From positions 4,097,035-4,161,034 of the forward strand of contig NZ_CP156660.1 in NCBI RefSeq assembly GCF_039851975.1: 64,000 nt of DNA, in the 5' to 3' direction. Within the stretch, counting starts at the first letter, position 1; every line of letters begins with the position of its first letter. Positions 1-10,312 of the stretch are shown here, in pieces. A program made the translations under genes and the position numbers. Source of the stretch: Desulfoscipio sp. XC116 (lineage in GTDB: Bacteria; Bacillota; Desulfotomaculia; Desulfotomaculales; Desulfallaceae). The notes below the pieces were generated by a model, which was not told the DNA's origin, searched no databases, and saw only the letters and a list, made by a program, of their open reading frames with translations.

Positions 1-328
1 AGGTAACAGAGGCGGCAATCTGTTCGGCAACGGCAAAAACATATGACAGATTGGCAGAGCCATCCGCCTTTTCCGGCGTCCCTACAGCAATAAATATAGC
101 ATCCGTGTTCGAATAGGCAACGGCATAGTCAGTAGTGAAGGTAAGGCGACTGAGGTTTTCCGCCATCAACTCGGGTAGAGCCGGCTCGTGGATGGGGCAA
201 GGGCCTTTTTTCAATTGTTCAATCTTGGCCTCGTCCACGTCCACACAGACAACTTGGTGACCAACATGAGCCAGCACAACGGCGGAAGCAAGACCAACAT
301 AACCGGCCCCGGCGATTGCAATATTCAT
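1..328 (-). CDS. ugd: UDP-glucose 6-dehydrogenase, N-terminal part (runs off the left edge)
   Basis: The translated 109 residues begin MNIAIAGAGYVGLASAVVLA, the Rossmann GxGYVG NAD-binding start of the UDP-glucose/GDP-mannose dehydrogenase family, and continue with the family's VCVDVD acidic patch and the IAVGTP segment. The enzyme oxidises UDP-glucose to UDP-glucuronate in the cytoplasm, a precursor for acidic exopolysaccharide. The ATG at 326-328 follows a good AAGGAG about 9 nt upstream. Only the NAD-binding part is present here; the central and UDP-binding domains lie beyond position 1, so I cannot tell UDP-glucose from another NDP-sugar substrate with certainty. It is the last visible gene of the minus-strand glycan cluster. 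Confidence 0.85.
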   Translation of the reverse strand, partial: MNIAIAGAGYVGLASAVVLAHVGHQVVCVDVDEAKIEQLKKGPCPIHEPALPELMAENLSRLTFTTDYAVAYSNTDAIFIAVGTPEKADGSANLSYVFAVAEQIAASVT

Positions 329-376
329 ATATAATTATCTCCTTATTAAAATATCCTTACTTCAGCCGCTATTTTC

Positions 377-568
377 TTATCTGCTGTGGGTGGTACTTGA
401 ATCAACATCACTCTTAAATACTACAAGTTTACTCAAGATGTAGTTCAATATGATAACCAGCGCATTTGAAATGTTTTTCATTACCAGACAACTCTATTTT
501 GGCTAATCAACGCTGATAATCATGATAGTCAAATCAAGCAACCCGGTTATAAGTACTTTGATAACCAT
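377..568 (-). pseudogene. Decayed GtrA-like membrane protein remnant
   Basis: One reading frame on the minus strand gives a hydrophobic piece (VIKVLITGLLDLTIMII), then two in-frame stop codons, then a second piece (NALVIILNYILSKLVVFK) and a stop at 377-379. The last piece resembles the C-terminal membrane helix of GtrA/DPMS-type flippase-like proteins, which end in an ILNY..SK..VFK-like pattern. The spacing of the helices fits the C-terminal half of such a protein. The family assignment rests on short patterns only. The gene is clearly broken and sits in the 534-bp gap between ugd and the multidomain glycosyltransferase. Confidence 0.45.
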
Positions 569-744
569 CCCTTGAATTTATTTGCACCTTCTGGTGCATA
601 AACTTAATTTAACAGAAGGGTCTTGCGTGGGGTTCAATTTTACCCAGCATATTGACCAAACCCACAACTTCTCCAACGCAAATCCACATGGATATTGAAT
701 TCTTATATTTAAAATTCATAATATATGCCTATTTACTGTCGAAC

Positions 745-827
745 ATGAGCTTATAGAGTGACTATATGTGCCAAAACCACAGTATTTACAAGCCCACATA
801 TCTAGTCAATGCGACTGCAATTTTCAT
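745..827 (-). pseudogene. Second ugd 5' end, truncated and frameshifted
   Basis: An ATG at 825-827 with a strong AGGAGA Shine-Dalgarno (833-840) opens MKIAVALTRYVGL followed by a stop. A one-base shift continues as LVNTVVLAHI, matching the MKIAVAGTGYVGL..VVLAH start of UDP-glucose dehydrogenases. It is a short relic of a second ugd-like gene, about 500 bp upstream of the intact one. The remainder of the gap (569-744) shows nothing I recognise. Confidence 0.5.
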
Positions 828-862
828 TCAATTATCTCCTAAAATCCAATTTTATTTAAAAT

Positions 863-3800
863 TTATTCTACCTCTGCAATTAATAAAACTTCTCTGGATA
901 TGGTATAATCAATCGGCTTATGTATTCTAAACCTATATCCAAGATTCCACTTTTCTATCTCAGGTTTGATTTCGAAAAAGTCTACCGGATTGTGATAAAT
1001 GCTAAGCAGCAATGTTGGACGTTGTTTTTTTATCGTCCGTTCAGCTCCTTTGAGAAATTCGCGCTCATAACCTTCAATGTCGACCTTTATAAGCCCTACT
1101 TCAATCATATTTTCTTCGACGAAATCATCCAAAATCATCATCCTAACGGTTTCTTTATACTGTAAAGTTCCAGTCGGAACGTTAATGGAGCTTGATGAGC
1201 TGGCAACGTTAATCTCCACAGTTCCATTTGAGGCACCAAGTGCTACATGTATTGGTTCAACGTTTTCCAGTTGGTTGATTCGCAAAGTCTGTTTCATCAT
1301 CTCAAAATATTCTGTTGTTGCCTCAAAAGCATACACCTTACCGCTGGTCATAGGTGCAAGTATTAATGCAGAATCACCTATAAAAGCTCCTGCATCAATA
1401 ATGCATTTAGTATTGAACCATTCAGGGTGCCTTAGTGTGTCAATAAAGTATTTATCAATAAATACACTTATCTCAAAATGTTTTATTGGCAAAAGGTAAT
1501 TATTATAACTATATAGGTTATCCGAAACTTTTAATATATCTTGCATATTTTGATTTATATATCTAATCCTCTCAGCCTCCGCGTCGGTCATTATGTCTAT
1601 CGGCAAGTCTTTTACATATGTTATTCTTTTTTGTCTTGCAAGAACCTTTGAGACAGTTGCACGGCTATCCGGGCCTAACCCATTTATCAACGATAAAAAT
1701 TTGTCTTCAAAATCTGCTCTGCCCATGTATTCAATAAAACCTCTAATTACTCTCCGCTCACTCTCATTGTTATATAAATGTCTTTTAGGCACAGAGGAGT
1801 ATATGCTTCCTATATTATAGTGGATCCGGCCAGTGGAGTCATGTATCAGCTTTGTTTGAGCTTTTACCTCCATCATAGTATTATTAATGTTGCCTAATCC
1901 TTCCTGAGTAGTTTTCTGCTTTTGATCCATTTCGGCCAGTTGACTATTCAAGTTATTAAATACCTGTTTCGTATCTTCTATATTACTTTCTACCAGATCG
2001 CTCAAAAGCTTCGTTTTATCTTTGAAAAGCCGTTTGTTTTCACTTCTCAATATTCCAATTTCCAGTTTAACCGCTTCGCTGAGTGCAATAATCCGCTCTA
2101 TCTCCCGGTTGAATGCCATGATGGGAGGCGGCAAGATAAGTTTAAGTAAATTTTTAAAGCGTTTCCATAACCCGAACTTTCTGGTAGCCTTTCTCTCGTT
2201 GCAGGTAAGATGCACTTTAATGCGCAGAAGAGTGTATTTGGCGCCGTGCTCTTGATAACAACGAATAAAGCCGCGGAATTTTCGGCATACCCAGGGTCCG
2301 GTAAACTCCACTCGGTTCCTCGGCACATAGGGGGTGGAAATCTCTGCGGATTTTGTATTTACTGTAGTCACTTGCTTCGGTGTGTTATCCAATCTCGGCT
2401 GATCCATTCTAATGTACAAATTTCCGACCTTACAGCCAATCAGGCTTAAATACTCCCTGATATCATGTATTGTATTATCAGCAACACTAACCGAATTGGA
2501 AGGCGGAAAGCTTTTATCTTCCCGTAAATATGGTCGGACCACATCGGTAGAATGCCAACGGTTGAAATAGTGAAGGGATCGCCGGGAATGATCCTCAAGC
2601 TCCTCAGCGGCCAGACTGGTAAGCTTGTTTATGAATCCTTCTTTCGTTCTCCAAGCCATACAGCCCTCATAAATGAAATCAACACTGTTAATTCGCCGGA
2701 TATCATCATGCACAAATACCGGGATGCCGCATGATAGCATTCCAAGTGTCAGCTTGTATGATACCGTAGGGAACGGTTCAAGAAAAATGTCAACATGGTT
2801 ATTAAGTGCCGTAACCGATGGATTGTCCGCCCATGGGATGTGAATGAAGGCATCATCTGGAATATCATGCTCACGCATATAGCTTCTTACGTATTCCAGC
2901 TTCTCGTTGGGGATTGGCCCCATGTGAATATGCCTGCCATGGGTATGTTCCAGCAATTCCAGGACCATATCTAAATAGACATGGGAGCCTTTTCCGTCGA
3001 CCTTGTAGAATCTAGCCGCCGCGCAGGCAGTAATTAATTTGTCATGCCCCTTAAACGGCTGATAATGTGGATCCCCAGGGATTTCTACAAGCTCGTTCCA
3101 GGTTGGGATGTAAATAACCTTTTCCCCGAATTTCCTGCGCAACATATCGAAATCAGACGGCCTTTTAGCAATAATGCAATCGATGTTAGGATTAGAAATA
3201 CCCAACAAATACCCGTGATCAAAAGAAAACAAAACATCATTCCGGCAGGGGCCGGACTGCATCAGGGTCATTAAAAACGGATCATGGTGGGACGTATAAT
3301 AATATGCCTTAGAAGGTAGGACTTCCATATACACTTTAGACAGATATCCAAGTCTGTCCGGGCACTCCTCTGGAGCAATGATTAAACGCAAATTAGGATA
3401 TTTACTCAGCAATTCTCTCGCCAATTCGTCATGTTCGCCACTTGTAGCAGAGATTAATGTAACCTGTTTATCCGGGTACATATTGATAATCTCATTGAGT
3501 TCCCTGAATATCCCGCCTCCTTGGGGATTTAATAAACCAATGAAAATGCATAGGCTATTAGGTTCAGCATTGTTCTGAACATATTCCTGATGATACACTC
3601 TGTAGACATAACCCAAGGTTGCACACAAACTATCAGCATACTCCGAAAAATAAACGCCATTAAATATATAGTCTCGCTCGTCAATACGATACGCAATTCT
3701 TCCTGCATATTGCTGCACCTGTATGAGTGCAGCTTCTATGCTAATGCCTGAAAACTTGCAATAATTGTCAGTGGCTGTTTTGATTTTATCTTCCCAAATA

Positions 3801-4570
3801 TCTACCAGCATGTTGTAATAGCGTTTTTCAGTCTCTGTAGCAGAGATGTCTCGCATATTGTTCCATAAATTAATCTGACGCCGCACCTGTTGCTTCTCAT
3901 TTATGCCAGACCATATTCCCAGTTGCGTGAAAACATAAGCCGAGCCTACAAAATTCAAAACCTTAATTTTCTTATTGGAATATATAAGTTGAAATGCCGT
4001 TCTGACAGTATCACCCCGGAATACGTCGCTTTTAAAAAGTTCTGGCACATTTCCACGGAAAATGTTCCTATACATAAATACCGTTGTATGATAATAACCG
4101 GTATTACGAGTAAAAAAGTCCACATAATTGTATTCAGTCTCTGTATTCTGTTCGGGTACATTAACCATCCCATCTCCAAGATCAATGATGAAATAATGTG
4201 CTACACCCGCATATTCAGATTTAACATCCGCATCAAGAAAATCCACCTGTTTCTGCAGCTTATCTTGGACAGTGTAATAATCATCACCGTCAAGTACGCA
4301 GTAATAATCGCCTTGCGCCTTAGAAAGACCGTCATAAAAGGCCATAGCATTGCCCATATTCGTCTCATGACGGATGACTTTAACAAATTCATATCTATCC
4401 GCGTATCGCTTAAAAATTTCAGGACCGTTATCGTTTGAGCAGTCATCAATGATGATAATCTCATATCGGAAATTGACAGCCTGATAAATAACGGATTCAA
4501 TCGCACGTTCAATTGTTTCTCCAACATTGAAACACGGCATAATAATTGACAGCTTCACATGGTTGCTCAT
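863..4570 (-). CDS. Multidomain glycan protein: GT2 + GT4-like + coiled coil + FkbM methyltransferase
   Basis: A 1235-residue fusion. Residues 1-250 are a GT2 (GT-A fold) glycosyltransferase with the metal-binding DGDD at 94-97. About 340-690 resembles a GT-B/GT4 transferase (LCIFIGLLNPQGGG near its start and an EPFPTVSYKLTLGMLSCGIPV acceptor/donor region). About 850-960 is charged and heptad-like, probably a coiled coil. Residues 1053-1235 are an FkbM-type SAM-dependent methyltransferase: DAGAFIGDS at 1059-1067, then an acidic YAFEA, and VDIEGYE at 1163-1169. It likely adds two sugars and O-methylates the glycan, as in capping of S-layer or capsule chains; the exact acceptor is unknown. The upstream TagF-like gene ends 2 bp before its start, implying translational coupling. 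No signal peptide: cytoplasmic or membrane-peripheral. Confidence 0.85.
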   Translation of the reverse strand: MSNHVKLSIIMPCFNVGETIERAIESVIYQAVNFRYEIIIIDDCSNDNGPEIFKRYADRYEFVKVIRHETNMGNAMAFYDGLSKAQGDYYCVLDGDDYYTVQDKLQKQVDFLDADVKSEYAGVAHYFIIDLGDGMVNVPEQNTETEYNYVDFFTRNTGYYHTTVFMYRNIFRGNVPELFKSDVFRGDTVRTAFQLIYSNKKIKVLNFVGSAYVFTQLGIWSGINEKQQVRRQINLWNNMRDISATETEKRYYNMLVDIWEDKIKTATDNYCKFSGISIEAALIQVQQYAGRIAYRIDERDYIFNGVYFSEYADSLCATLGYVYRVYHQEYVQNNAEPNSLCIFIGLLNPQGGGIFRELNEIINMYPDKQVTLISATSGEHDELARELLSKYPNLRLIIAPEECPDRLGYLSKVYMEVLPSKAYYYTSHHDPFLMTLMQSGPCRNDVLFSFDHGYLLGISNPNIDCIIAKRPSDFDMLRRKFGEKVIYIPTWNELVEIPGDPHYQPFKGHDKLITACAAARFYKVDGKGSHVYLDMVLELLEHTHGRHIHMGPIPNEKLEYVRSYMREHDIPDDAFIHIPWADNPSVTALNNHVDIFLEPFPTVSYKLTLGMLSCGIPVFVHDDIRRINSVDFIYEGCMAWRTKEGFINKLTSLAAEELEDHSRRSLHYFNRWHSTDVVRPYLREDKSFPPSNSVSVADNTIHDIREYLSLIGCKVGNLYIRMDQPRLDNTPKQVTTVNTKSAEISTPYVPRNRVEFTGPWVCRKFRGFIRCYQEHGAKYTLLRIKVHLTCNERKATRKFGLWKRFKNLLKLILPPPIMAFNREIERIIALSEAVKLEIGILRSENKRLFKDKTKLLSDLVESNIEDTKQVFNNLNSQLAEMDQKQKTTQEGLGNINNTMMEVKAQTKLIHDSTGRIHYNIGSIYSSVPKRHLYNNESERRVIRGFIEYMGRADFEDKFLSLINGLGPDSRATVSKVLARQKRITYVKDLPIDIMTDAEAERIRYINQNMQDILKVSDNLYSYNNYLLPIKHFEISVFIDKYFIDTLRHPEWFNTKCIIDAGAFIGDSALILAPMTSGKVYAFEATTEYFEMMKQTLRINQLENVEPIHVALGASNGTVEINVASSSSSINVPTGTLQYKETVRMMILDDFVEENMIEVGLIKVDIEGYEREFLKGAERTIKKQRPTLLLSIYHNPVDFFEIKPEIEKWNLGYRFRIHKPIDYTISREVLLIAEVE

Positions 4571-4572
4571 TA

Positions 4573-6039
4573 CTATTTACAGTCCTTCCCTTTAGCTATC
4601 CGAAATGCGCTTGATATCTCCTCCACCAAATCGGAATAGATCTTATCGCGAATATACTCGCCTACTGTTCCAGTTTTCGGAATAAAGTATTGTTTCTTGC
4701 GGAATTGCTGTCTTTTCTGTTTATATTTATCTTGGCCTTTGCGCACCATATCTATAAATTCAAATATTTCTTCAGTTTTTGCCGCAATAGGAATGCAATC
4801 CTGAAGTTCACGCCACAGCCAAAGAATAGTCGGAGTATTGGTCGTGACTATCATAGGTCTTTCCGTGTAAATATACTCACTAAAGAAAGCGGTTCCATCA
4901 GTGATGGCAGCATCTGACACCCAGAATGCCGGGCGGTAATCTTCATCTATATCCAATATAATATTATCATGGGAACTTACTTCTTTTTTGAAATCACCCA
5001 GTTCATCTTCTGTCATATAGCCATTATTAACAAGAACGCCAAAAAGTAACAAATGGGGCCTCCAGAGTAAAACAACATCATCATGTTTTTTAAAATAATT
5101 TAGAACGGCTTCCCCATGCTGACTCCATGTGCTCATGCCCCCGTCCAAAATCGTATGATGTGTATTCCATATAAAGGTTTTACGGCCGTTAATCTTTTTT
5201 ATCCAGCCTTTAGGGATTTCATGCTGATAAAGTTCAGTGCGAGCAATTCCGTCAGCTTTCGGATGCCCCCAAACCACGACATTGTATCCGCCTCTGTATC
5301 CATATCTGGCAGCGCATTTCTTAGCAACGGGTCCATAAACAATATGTCTCCATGCATGATACATCATAGGAAGCTGAAAGTTATATTCAAGAAAATTTCT
5401 GGTCGTTTCCATGCTATACGGAATGTAGATAATTCGCGCTCCAGCCAACATGACACTATTGTGACTATATTTTTTATTTATGCCATTAAATCTCCCATTA
5501 TAAGGTTTAACATAGAACACCACATCCGGGTTATCAATAGCCATGTCATACTCATTCTCATGTATAACGATAACCCCATATCTATCTCGGTATATATTTA
5601 AAACTCCGTTATCGTTTTTTCCCTTTGTATTCTCATGTTGTTCCGCAACATATACAATCTTAACTATATACCGAGCATCATTAAGCATTGCACGATATAC
5701 GCTATCTACAGAAGACCATACCCTTGGTTCATGTGTAATAAAAACCACTCTGAGATTACTGTCAGTCAGCGTTGCAGCTTCGACACCTAGGCGTTCTATA
5801 TCAGTATCAATCTCATAATCATTCAAAAGTAATATGTAAAGTTTTCTTAATAATTCAAGATATGTCTCATCTCCGGAAGGTTGTCCCCAAGCACCTTTTT
5901 CGCGCTCTTCTATGCGTCTTATTTTTAACTCAATAATATTACATAATTCATCTCTGCTATTTTTTGTTTCTATCTCCAGTGCCCGGTTACATAATTCTTG
6001 CAGTTCACGCCCGGATGTAAAATTCATATTTACAAGCAT
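4573..6039 (-). CDS. CDP-glycerol glycerophosphotransferase family protein (TagB/TagF-like)
   Basis: The 488-aa protein has the hallmarks of the CDP-glycerol:polyol glycerophosphotransferase family (PF04464): WGHPKAD near 257-263, NTHHTI at 292-297, WRPH at 326-329 and a DAAITDGTAFFSEY nucleotide-site segment near 380. Histidines in the first and third motifs match the family's catalytic positions. The family transfers a glycerol-phosphate-type group from CDP-activated donors in wall teichoic acid synthesis; in a glycan cluster it more likely adds a polyol-phosphate decoration. The first 95 residues are helical and family-atypical. It is 22 bp downstream of the GT2 gene and 2 bp upstream of the GT2-GT4-FkbM gene, so one operon. 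Donor specificity cannot be read from sequence. Confidence 0.8.
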   Translation of the reverse strand: MLVNMNFTSGRELQELCNRALEIETKNSRDELCNIIELKIRRIEEREKGAWGQPSGDETYLELLRKLYILLLNDYEIDTDIERLGVEAATLTDSNLRVVFITHEPRVWSSVDSVYRAMLNDARYIVKIVYVAEQHENTKGKNDNGVLNIYRDRYGVIVIHENEYDMAIDNPDVVFYVKPYNGRFNGINKKYSHNSVMLAGARIIYIPYSMETTRNFLEYNFQLPMMYHAWRHIVYGPVAKKCAARYGYRGGYNVVVWGHPKADGIARTELYQHEIPKGWIKKINGRKTFIWNTHHTILDGGMSTWSQHGEAVLNYFKKHDDVVLLWRPHLLLFGVLVNNGYMTEDELGDFKKEVSSHDNIILDIDEDYRPAFWVSDAAITDGTAFFSEYIYTERPMIVTTNTPTILWLWRELQDCIPIAAKTEEIFEFIDMVRKGQDKYKQKRQQFRKKQYFIPKTGTVGEYIRDKIYSDLVEEISSAFRIAKGKDCK

Positions 6040-6061
6040 ACTTAAAAACCCTCGCTTAACT

Positions 6062-7279
6062 TTAAAACTGTCTAGATTTAATCTTCATTATCAGGTTCGT
6101 GATAACCATTCCCACACTTGTTAAAAACGCGCAACAGCCTAATACCATAAACAATAAGCGAAAAACATATGATAGAGCATCATCAGGTATGCTCATAATA
6201 CTGGCTGTTATAAACGACATTAAAGTACCTGCAAAAAACAGGGCAATGTGGTTTTTCCTTGAAAATTTATATGCTGCATTATGCAGAATACGATTATAAT
6301 TTCTGATTTTAACTTTCTTTTTTGCTTCGTTTTGTTCAGACTGCCATCTCCGAACTTTTGCTCTTTTAACTATTTCCTTTCTTTTCGCTTGCTCTTCTTT
6401 CTTTTGCAGCTTATCAAACTCCTTATTATAGCATTTTATCCGATAATCATAAAAATCAAGAATTTTCTCTGCCTTTTCTTGGGATAGTTGCTCAAGATAA
6501 GGAAGTATCTCCTTATCGTAAATGAATTTAAAATCGCTAAGGTATGCATAAAATACCTTATTGGAATTTGCAGTATTTCCATGGCTTACGCCACCGTCCC
6601 TGTGCTTCATAGAAACGATGTCAAGCCAGTGAATCTTAATTCCCATCCTGCAAGCACGAAGATGCGTTGACCAGTCCTCAACAATTCTATATGTCGAGGA
6701 AAGTTCACCGATCCTCTCAAAAAATGATTTACGGCAGAAGCATAAAGCTGGTATAAAGCACCTTAACGCCAGTTCTTCAAAAAGTTCCTTAGGTGACAGC
6801 TTTTTTATAAGTTCAATATCATCAGCGGAAACAAAGTCTTTATGTTTTTTCTGCAGTTTCAAATCCCACATTTCTGCCTGAGCAGTTATTATCTGAGCAG
6901 AATCCCCAAGGCGTTCCATTTCATTTACGAAATTCGTAATAACACTTGAGTCGAAAAATACATCGTCGCCTGCAATGGCTACGACATATTCACCCGTGCA
7001 TTTTTTACGAACGTACTCAAGATGCCCGACGGTACCCATATTCTTTTCATTTACATTAATTAAAACATTTTCCGCCTTGGGAACTCTAGCATTATTCATG
7101 AAGTGAATAAGCTCATCAACAGGAAAATAATCAGAGGAATCGTCACTAATAACTATTTGTATCCTTGGATAGTCCTGTGCAATAACAGACCATAACGTTT
7201 CTTTCAAATATTGATAATTGTTATAGCAAAGGATAATTACGCTCACAAGAGGTTTCTGAAGCACTACCTTCTCCTCCAC
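6062..7279 (-). CDS. GT2 glycosyltransferase with C-terminal coiled coil and membrane hairpin
   Basis: Residues 10-260 form a GT2 domain: VSVIILCYNN near the start, SDDSSD at 45-50 and the metal-binding GDD at 104-106, typical of inverting transferases using NDP-sugars. About 275-335 is highly charged, Lys/Glu-rich and probably a coiled coil. Two hydrophobic segments follow (about 342-360 and 370-393), which would anchor the enzyme to the inner face of the membrane. The related 317-aa GT2 at 11632-12585 shares the N-terminal fold but lacks these membrane segments. The acceptor sugar is unknown. The gene is in the minus-strand cluster, 110 bp downstream of the acetyltransferase. Confidence 0.8.
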   Translation of the reverse strand: MEEKVVLQKPLVSVIILCYNNYQYLKETLWSVIAQDYPRIQIVISDDSSDYFPVDELIHFMNNARVPKAENVLINVNEKNMGTVGHLEYVRKKCTGEYVVAIAGDDVFFDSSVITNFVNEMERLGDSAQIITAQAEMWDLKLQKKHKDFVSADDIELIKKLSPKELFEELALRCFIPALCFCRKSFFERIGELSSTYRIVEDWSTHLRACRMGIKIHWLDIVSMKHRDGGVSHGNTANSNKVFYAYLSDFKFIYDKEILPYLEQLSQEKAEKILDFYDYRIKCYNKEFDKLQKKEEQAKRKEIVKRAKVRRWQSEQNEAKKKVKIRNYNRILHNAAYKFSRKNHIALFFAGTLMSFITASIMSIPDDALSYVFRLLFMVLGCCAFLTSVGMVITNLIMKIKSRQF

Positions 7280-7389
7280 AGCTTAAATTTTGCTATGTTC
7301 CTGAGATTAAAAACATGTAACTCCACTTTAGGTGACTGTTTAAGCTAATTAATTACATAGCGTATAATTGAAAACTCGATAAAACAACC

Positions 7390-8172
7390 TTATTTGTCTT
7401 TTGCAACCCATTTATCGTATCCGATACCATGCCACGGCATTCCTCTGTCAAAAGTATACCGCCATGGGTACACCGCCTCACCCGTCGTCCGGTTCTTTAT
7501 CTTTGTTATGTCGCACATTTCTTTTGCCGGATTTCCTCCATATACTTTCATGCCGGGTACATCTTTTGTTACGATAGCTCCTGCAGCGATAAGACTGTCT
7601 TTCCCGATATCAACTCCAGGTAATATGATTGAGCCCGTTGCAATAACGGCATATTCATTTACCGTTACACCAAGCAACTGCTCCGAAGGCGGATTGGGAT
7701 CATTAGTTAGAACAACATATGGAAATATCCATGCATATTTTTTTATAACGCTTTTCATTCCTATATGAACATTGCTGTGTAAGTTAACATAGTCTTCTAT
7801 TATACAGTGCCCCTGTATATCACTCAGAGTGCCGATTCTTACATTGTTGCCTATTATCGCCTTTTCTCTTATTGTGACTCTGTGACCAGTTTGAAAATGA
7901 TCTCCTATTACGCTATCTCCATATAGAATGGTTTCACTCCTTATTATTGAATCTTCTCCAACAATAAGCGGGTGATATTTATTTTTACTATCCCTATAAA
8001 AATCAGCAAGATATTCTCCCAAAATACACCGTGCACCAATGTAAGTATTCCTTTTAATATGGACATTATCACGGATTATTACATTATAATCAATATATAC
8101 ACCGTCTTCTATTATTACATTATCACCTATGATAACATTATCAGCAATATATGCCTGTTCGCTAATACTCAT
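7390..8172 (-). CDS. Left-handed beta-helix sugar N-acetyltransferase (QdtC/FdtC-like)
   Basis: The 260-aa protein consists of hexapeptide repeats from residue 3 to about 215 ([22 protein letters not shown] and similar), the trimeric left-handed beta-helix fold, interrupted near 55-70 by a loop. The acetyl-CoA-binding end contains [17 protein letters not shown]. Length and order fit QdtC-type 3-N-acetyltransferases that convert dTDP-3-amino-3,6-dideoxyhexose to the 3-acetamido sugar. Its start overlaps the stop of the aminotransferase gene by 4 bp, so amination and acetylation are translationally coupled. The pathway assignment rests on its neighbours; an O-acetyltransferase would look similar. 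Confidence 0.8.
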   Translation of the reverse strand: MSISEQAYIADNVIIGDNVIIEDGVYIDYNVIIRDNVHIKRNTYIGARCILGEYLADFYRDSKNKYHPLIVGEDSIIRSETILYGDSVIGDHFQTGHRVTIREKAIIGNNVRIGTLSDIQGHCIIEDYVNLHSNVHIGMKSVIKKYAWIFPYVVLTNDPNPPSEQLLGVTVNEYAVIATGSIILPGVDIGKDSLIAAGAIVTKDVPGMKVYGGNPAKEMCDITKIKNRTTGEAVYPWRYTFDRGMPWHGIGYDKWVAKDK

Positions 8173-9275
8173 GTCTGCACCACCCTAAACTTATTAAGCG
8201 CATTAATGATGTAGTTGATCTCTTCATCCGTCATTCCCCAATAGATAGGAAGACTTAGCTCCGTATCAGCCAGTTCTTCGGCAATAGGATAAGTTCCACG
8301 TGGTAACTCATAATGAGAAAATGCTTTTTGGAAATGCATTGGAACGGGATAATGTATGTTAGTTTCAATTCCTTTATCTTTCAGGTATTTCTTAAGATTG
8401 TCACGTTTATTGCATCGTACAGCGAAAATGTGCCACACATGATCTCCTGTCTTTACTACGGGCAGCTTGATCTCCGGATGTTTAATTTCATTGAGATAAC
8501 AGCCCGCTATCCTCTTGCGGTCTTTGTTCCATTTTTCCAGATGAGGAAGCTTAGCTGAAAGGAACGCGGCCTGCACCTCATCCAGACGTGAGTTGACACC
8601 CATATATTTGTGTATATATTTGATCTTTGAACCGTAATTACCAATAGCGCGAATTTTACCTGCCAGCCTTGCATCGTTGGTGGTAATACCGCCCGCGTCG
8701 CCAAGCGCTCCAAGGTTTTTCCCGGGATAAAAACTGAATGCCGCCGCGTCACCGAGCGACCCGATACGTTTTCCTTTATAAACAGCGCCATGAGCCTGGG
8801 CGGCATCCTCTATGACTTTCAAGCCATAGCGCCGTGCAATTTCACATATCCCATCCATGGAAGCAGGTTGCCCGTACAGGTGAACGGGAAGTATGGCCTT
8901 AGTACGCTCGGTGATTGCTTCTTCAATGCGGGAAGGCTCTAAAAGGGCCGTATCCGGGTCAATTTCAACAAAAACTGGTTTCGCTCCGGCGTATTCCACG
9001 GCCAGAGCAGTTGCAATAAATGTGAAGGAAGGTATGATTACTTCGTCACCCGTTCCAATTCCCATAGCTTTTAAAATAATTGTTATGGCATCAAGGCCAT
9101 TTCCGCAACCAATGCAATAGTCTGTTTCACAATACTTCGCATAGGCATCCTCAAATTCCTTGACGGAGCTTCCCTGAATGAACCAATCACCATTAAATAC
9201 TCTTTTAAAAGAACCTATCAATTCGTCATGCAATTCTTCATGCATAAAATGAACGGTAGACCATGGTATTTTCAT
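8169..9275 (-). CDS. DegT/DnrJ/EryC1/StrS aminotransferase, probably dTDP-3-keto-6-deoxyhexose 3-aminotransferase
   Basis: A full-length 368-aa fold-type I PLP enzyme. The GNGLDA phosphate-binding site is at 58-63, EDAAQAHGA at 156-164 holds the PLP-ring aspartate, and [13 protein letters not shown] carries the PLP lysine K186. The family transaminates keto-sugar nucleotides with glutamate as amino donor. Its position between rmlB and the hexapeptide acetyltransferase, with an FdtA-like isomerase in the same operon, points to FdtB/QdtB activity on dTDP-3-keto-6-deoxyhexose. Gluco versus galacto product cannot be decided here. Confidence 0.88.
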   Translation of the reverse strand: MKIPWSTVHFMHEELHDELIGSFKRVFNGDWFIQGSSVKEFEDAYAKYCETDYCIGCGNGLDAITIILKAMGIGTGDEVIIPSFTFIATALAVEYAGAKPVFVEIDPDTALLEPSRIEEAITERTKAILPVHLYGQPASMDGICEIARRYGLKVIEDAAQAHGAVYKGKRIGSLGDAAAFSFYPGKNLGALGDAGGITTNDARLAGKIRAIGNYGSKIKYIHKYMGVNSRLDEVQAAFLSAKLPHLEKWNKDRKRIAGCYLNEIKHPEIKLPVVKTGDHVWHIFAVRCNKRDNLKKYLKDKGIETNIHYPVPMHFQKAFSHYELPRGTYPIAEELADTELSLPIYWGMTDEEINYIINALNKFRVVQT

Positions 9276-9331
9276 ATTCTTTATCTCCGGTTTAATAGTT
9301 ATCTGTTAATATACATGTGTTCATAATATTT

Positions 9332-10312
9332 TTAGCATTCACCGCTGATGATACGCTCCCACCATGCTTTATTATCAAGATACCAACGGATGGCCATCCG
9401 GATTCCTTCGTTAAAGGCTGTGGACGGCAACCATCCCAGTTCTCGGTATATTTTCGATGGGTCTATGGCGTACCTCAGATCGTGTCCTGCGCGGTCTTTA
9501 ACAAACTCGATCCGGCCCCGGCCCAGTTCGTGAATGATCGTTTGAACAACCTCCAGATTGGTCCGTTCATTATGTCCCCCGATATTATAGATTTCACCTT
9601 CTTTTCCGCACCGGATAATCAAATCAATCGCAGAACAATGGTCCTTAACATATAGCCAGTCCCGTACATTTTCGCCGGTCCCGTACACAGGAAGCGGTTT
9701 ATCATTCAAAGCATTTGCTATCATCAGCGGAATAAGCTTCTCGGGGAATTGATACGGTCCGTAGTTGTTTGAACACCGGGAAATACTGACCGGCACCTTG
9801 AATGTGCGAAAATATGCCAGAGTAAGCAGATCCGCGGATGCCTTTGAAGCCGAATAAGGCGATGAAGCATGTATCGGGGTTTCTTCTGTAAAGAACAGGT
9901 CAGGACGGTCGAGCGGAAGGTCCCCGTATACCTCGTCGGTTGAAACTTGATGAAACCTGCCTATGCCAAAAACGCGGCAGGCATCCAGAAGCACCTGTGT
10001 TCCCATAACGTTAGTAGTAAGGAACAAAGCCGGATTTTCAATCGAACGATCAACATGGCTTTCCGCTGCGAAATTGACCACTATATCAGGTTTCTCTGAC
10101 TCAAATATATCGTATATAGCTTGTCGATCCGCTATATCGGCTTTTATAAAGTTAAACGCCGGGTTGGACATTACGCTTTCCAAAGTTTCAAGGTTACCGG
10201 CATATGTAAGCAAATCTATACATACTATGCTGTCTTCTGGGTGCTTTTCCAGCTCATAAAGAACAAAGTTACCGCCGATAAATCCGGCACCCCCGGTCAC
10301 CAATATTTTCAT
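9332..10312 (-). CDS. rmlB: dTDP-glucose 4,6-dehydratase
   Basis: An extended SDR enzyme of 326 residues. The NAD-binding GGAGFIGG starts at residue 7, the catalytic triad segment VSTDEVYG places T125-D126-E127, and YSASK gives Y153/K157. It converts dTDP-glucose to dTDP-4-keto-6-deoxyglucose, the branch point for 6-deoxy and amino sugars. Its start overlaps the rmlA stop by 4 bp (ATGA). No rmlC or rmlD is nearby, so the product is probably channelled to the 3-amino sugar and not to L-rhamnose within this operon. Confidence 0.95.
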   Translation of the reverse strand: MKILVTGGAGFIGGNFVLYELEKHPEDSIVCIDLLTYAGNLETLESVMSNPAFNFIKADIADRQAIYDIFESEKPDIVVNFAAESHVDRSIENPALFLTTNVMGTQVLLDACRVFGIGRFHQVSTDEVYGDLPLDRPDLFFTEETPIHASSPYSASKASADLLTLAYFRTFKVPVSISRCSNNYGPYQFPEKLIPLMIANALNDKPLPVYGTGENVRDWLYVKDHCSAIDLIIRCGKEGEIYNIGGHNERTNLEVVQTIIHELGRGRIEFVKDRAGHDLRYAIDPSKIYRELGWLPSTAFNEGIRMAIRWYLDNKAWWERIISGEC

